From Deltaproteobacteria bacterium (lineage in GTDB: Bacteria; Desulfobacterota; SM23-61): a stretch of 5,823 nucleotides of DNA. Where the stretch lies: the NCBI GenBank assembly GCA_029857975.1, contig JAOUFX010000232.1, forward strand, positions 1-5,823, given 5' to 3'. A model generated the notes under the pieces. That model worked only from the letters and a program-made list of their open reading frames with translations. It had not been told where the DNA came from and ran no database searches. Positions 5,168 to 5,823 of the stretch are shown piece by piece (the stretch's first letter is position 1; each line of letters starts with the position of its first letter). Made by a program: the position numbers and the translations under genes.

Positions 5168-5823
5168 ATGAACCTGCAGGATAAAGTTGCCATTATCACC
5201 GGCTCTGGCGGAGGAATTGGCCGGGGGATTGCTCTAAAATTTGGGTCCCTGGGGGCCAAGGCGGTTGTGGCCGATTTGAAAATCGAAGGAGCCAAGGAAA
5301 CTGTTTCTCTTTTGGAGAAGGCCGGGGCCAAGGGTTTGGCCCTGGGCACGGACATAACGGACCGAGCTCAAGTGCAAGATATGGTCAAAACCACGATCAA
5401 CACCTTTGGGAAACTTGACATCTTGGTGAATAATGCCGGGTGGGATATAATTGAACCTTTTATGAAGAATAACCCAGAATTATGGGATAAAGTCATTGCC
5501 ATCAATCTCAAGGGACCCATCAATTGCACCCGCGCTGTGTTGGATCACTTTGTTGAAAGAAAATACGGAAAGATTGTCAACATCAGCTCTGATGCCGGAA
5601 GAGTGGGAAGTTCCGGAGAAGCCGTCTATTCCGCCTGTAAAGGGGGAATCATCGCTTTCACCAAGACGATCGCTCGCGAGATGGCCCGCTACCAGATCAA
5701 CGTCAATTGTGTTTGCCCGGGGCCGACGGATACTCCCCTTCTGGCAGAAATGACCCAAGGGGAGACCGGAGCCAAGATTATTACGGCGATGACCAATGCT
5801 GTCCCTTTCCGGCGCCTGGCCAA
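5168..5823 (+). CDS. BadH-like short-chain dehydrogenase (SDR 2), truncated by window edge
   Basis: The first 218 codons of a classical SDR are present; the C-terminal 35 or so residues lie beyond the edge. Motifs are TGSGGGIG (11-18), Asp36 after beta-2 (NAD preference), NNAGWD (88-93), Asn113, catalytic Ser141, Tyr154 and Lys158, and CPGPTDTPLL after beta-6. NNAGWD and the SDAGRVGSSGEAVYSACKGG stretch closely match my memory of BadH, the 2-hydroxycyclohexane-1-carboxyl-CoA dehydrogenase of Rhodopseudomonas palustris, which oxidises that CoA ester to the 2-keto form with NAD+ in anaerobic benzoate and cyclohexanecarboxylate degradation. The resemblance is stronger than to generic FabG. AGGAGG (5157-5162) overlaps the dehydratase stop and lies 5 nt before the ATG, so the two genes are translated from one message. 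A role on a beta-hydroxy acyl-CoA next to the dehydratase step is likely; the precise substrate is inferred. Confidence 0.9.
   Translation, partial: MNLQDKVAIITGSGGGIGRGIALKFGSLGAKAVVADLKIEGAKETVSLLEKAGAKGLALGTDITDRAQVQDMVKTTINTFGKLDILVNNAGWDIIEPFMKNNPELWDKVIAINLKGPINCTRAVLDHFVERKYGKIVNISSDAGRVGSSGEAVYSACKGGIIAFTKTIAREMARYQINVNCVCPGPTDTPLLAEMTQGETGAKIITAMTNAVPFRRLA

Overview
The window is an accessory-metabolism segment of moderate GC content from a bacterium. It carries five genes, all on the + strand. Four are complete: a FabG-type short-chain dehydrogenase (SDR), a TetR-family regulator, an amidohydrolase-2 family enzyme, and a flavin/[4Fe-4S] dehydratase of the 4-hydroxybutyryl-CoA dehydratase (AbfD) type. 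The fifth, a BadH-like SDR, is cut by the right edge. AbfD-type enzymes are oxygen-sensitive and BadH belongs to anaerobic benzoate/cyclohexanecarboxylate degradation. The REP-like repeats are of kinds I associate with environmental Desulfobacterota. An anaerobic aromatic- or alicyclic-acid degrader, perhaps a deltaproteobacterium, is therefore a reasonable guess. It is an inference; no taxonomic marker is present.

Layout. Bases 1-430 hold no supportable gene. They contain a MITE-like element with 17-bp inverted ends (89-233), a third degenerate copy of the same end (333-355) and several hairpins. SDR 1 follows at 431-1180. Bases 1181-1790 are non-coding: three REP-like units (1232-1343), a hairpin-rich stretch of unknown nature, an AT-rich stretch with two adjacent TCAATT-type palindromes (1581-1610), and a sigma70-like promoter (1697-1724) in front of tetR (1791-2519). 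The amidohydrolase (2556-3467) starts 36 bp after tetR. A 233-bp gap then contains what may be a decayed small reading frame. The dehydratase (3701-5158) and SDR 2 (5168 to the edge) are 9 bp apart and surely co-transcribed.

How the genes may work together. TetR plus amidohydrolase, and dehydratase plus SDR 2, look like a locally regulated catabolic cluster acting on hydroxyacyl-CoA or cyclic acyl-CoA intermediates. The dehydratase would remove water from an unactivated position of a hydroxyacyl-CoA by radical chemistry. The BadH-like SDR would oxidise a 2-hydroxy (beta-hydroxy) group on a ring or chain CoA ester. The amidohydrolase might hydrolyse, hydrate or decarboxylate a related acid. 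The substrate cannot be read from this window, because no CoA ligase, CoA-transferase, ring reductase or 4-hydroxybutyrate dehydrogenase lies inside it.

I did not find a clearly new defence or mobile system. The best leads are the cysteine-enriched cluster region of the dehydratase, its pairing with a BadH-like SDR, the Asp-to-Glu change at the final metal-ligand position of the amidohydrolase, and the nested inverted-repeat element at the left edge.
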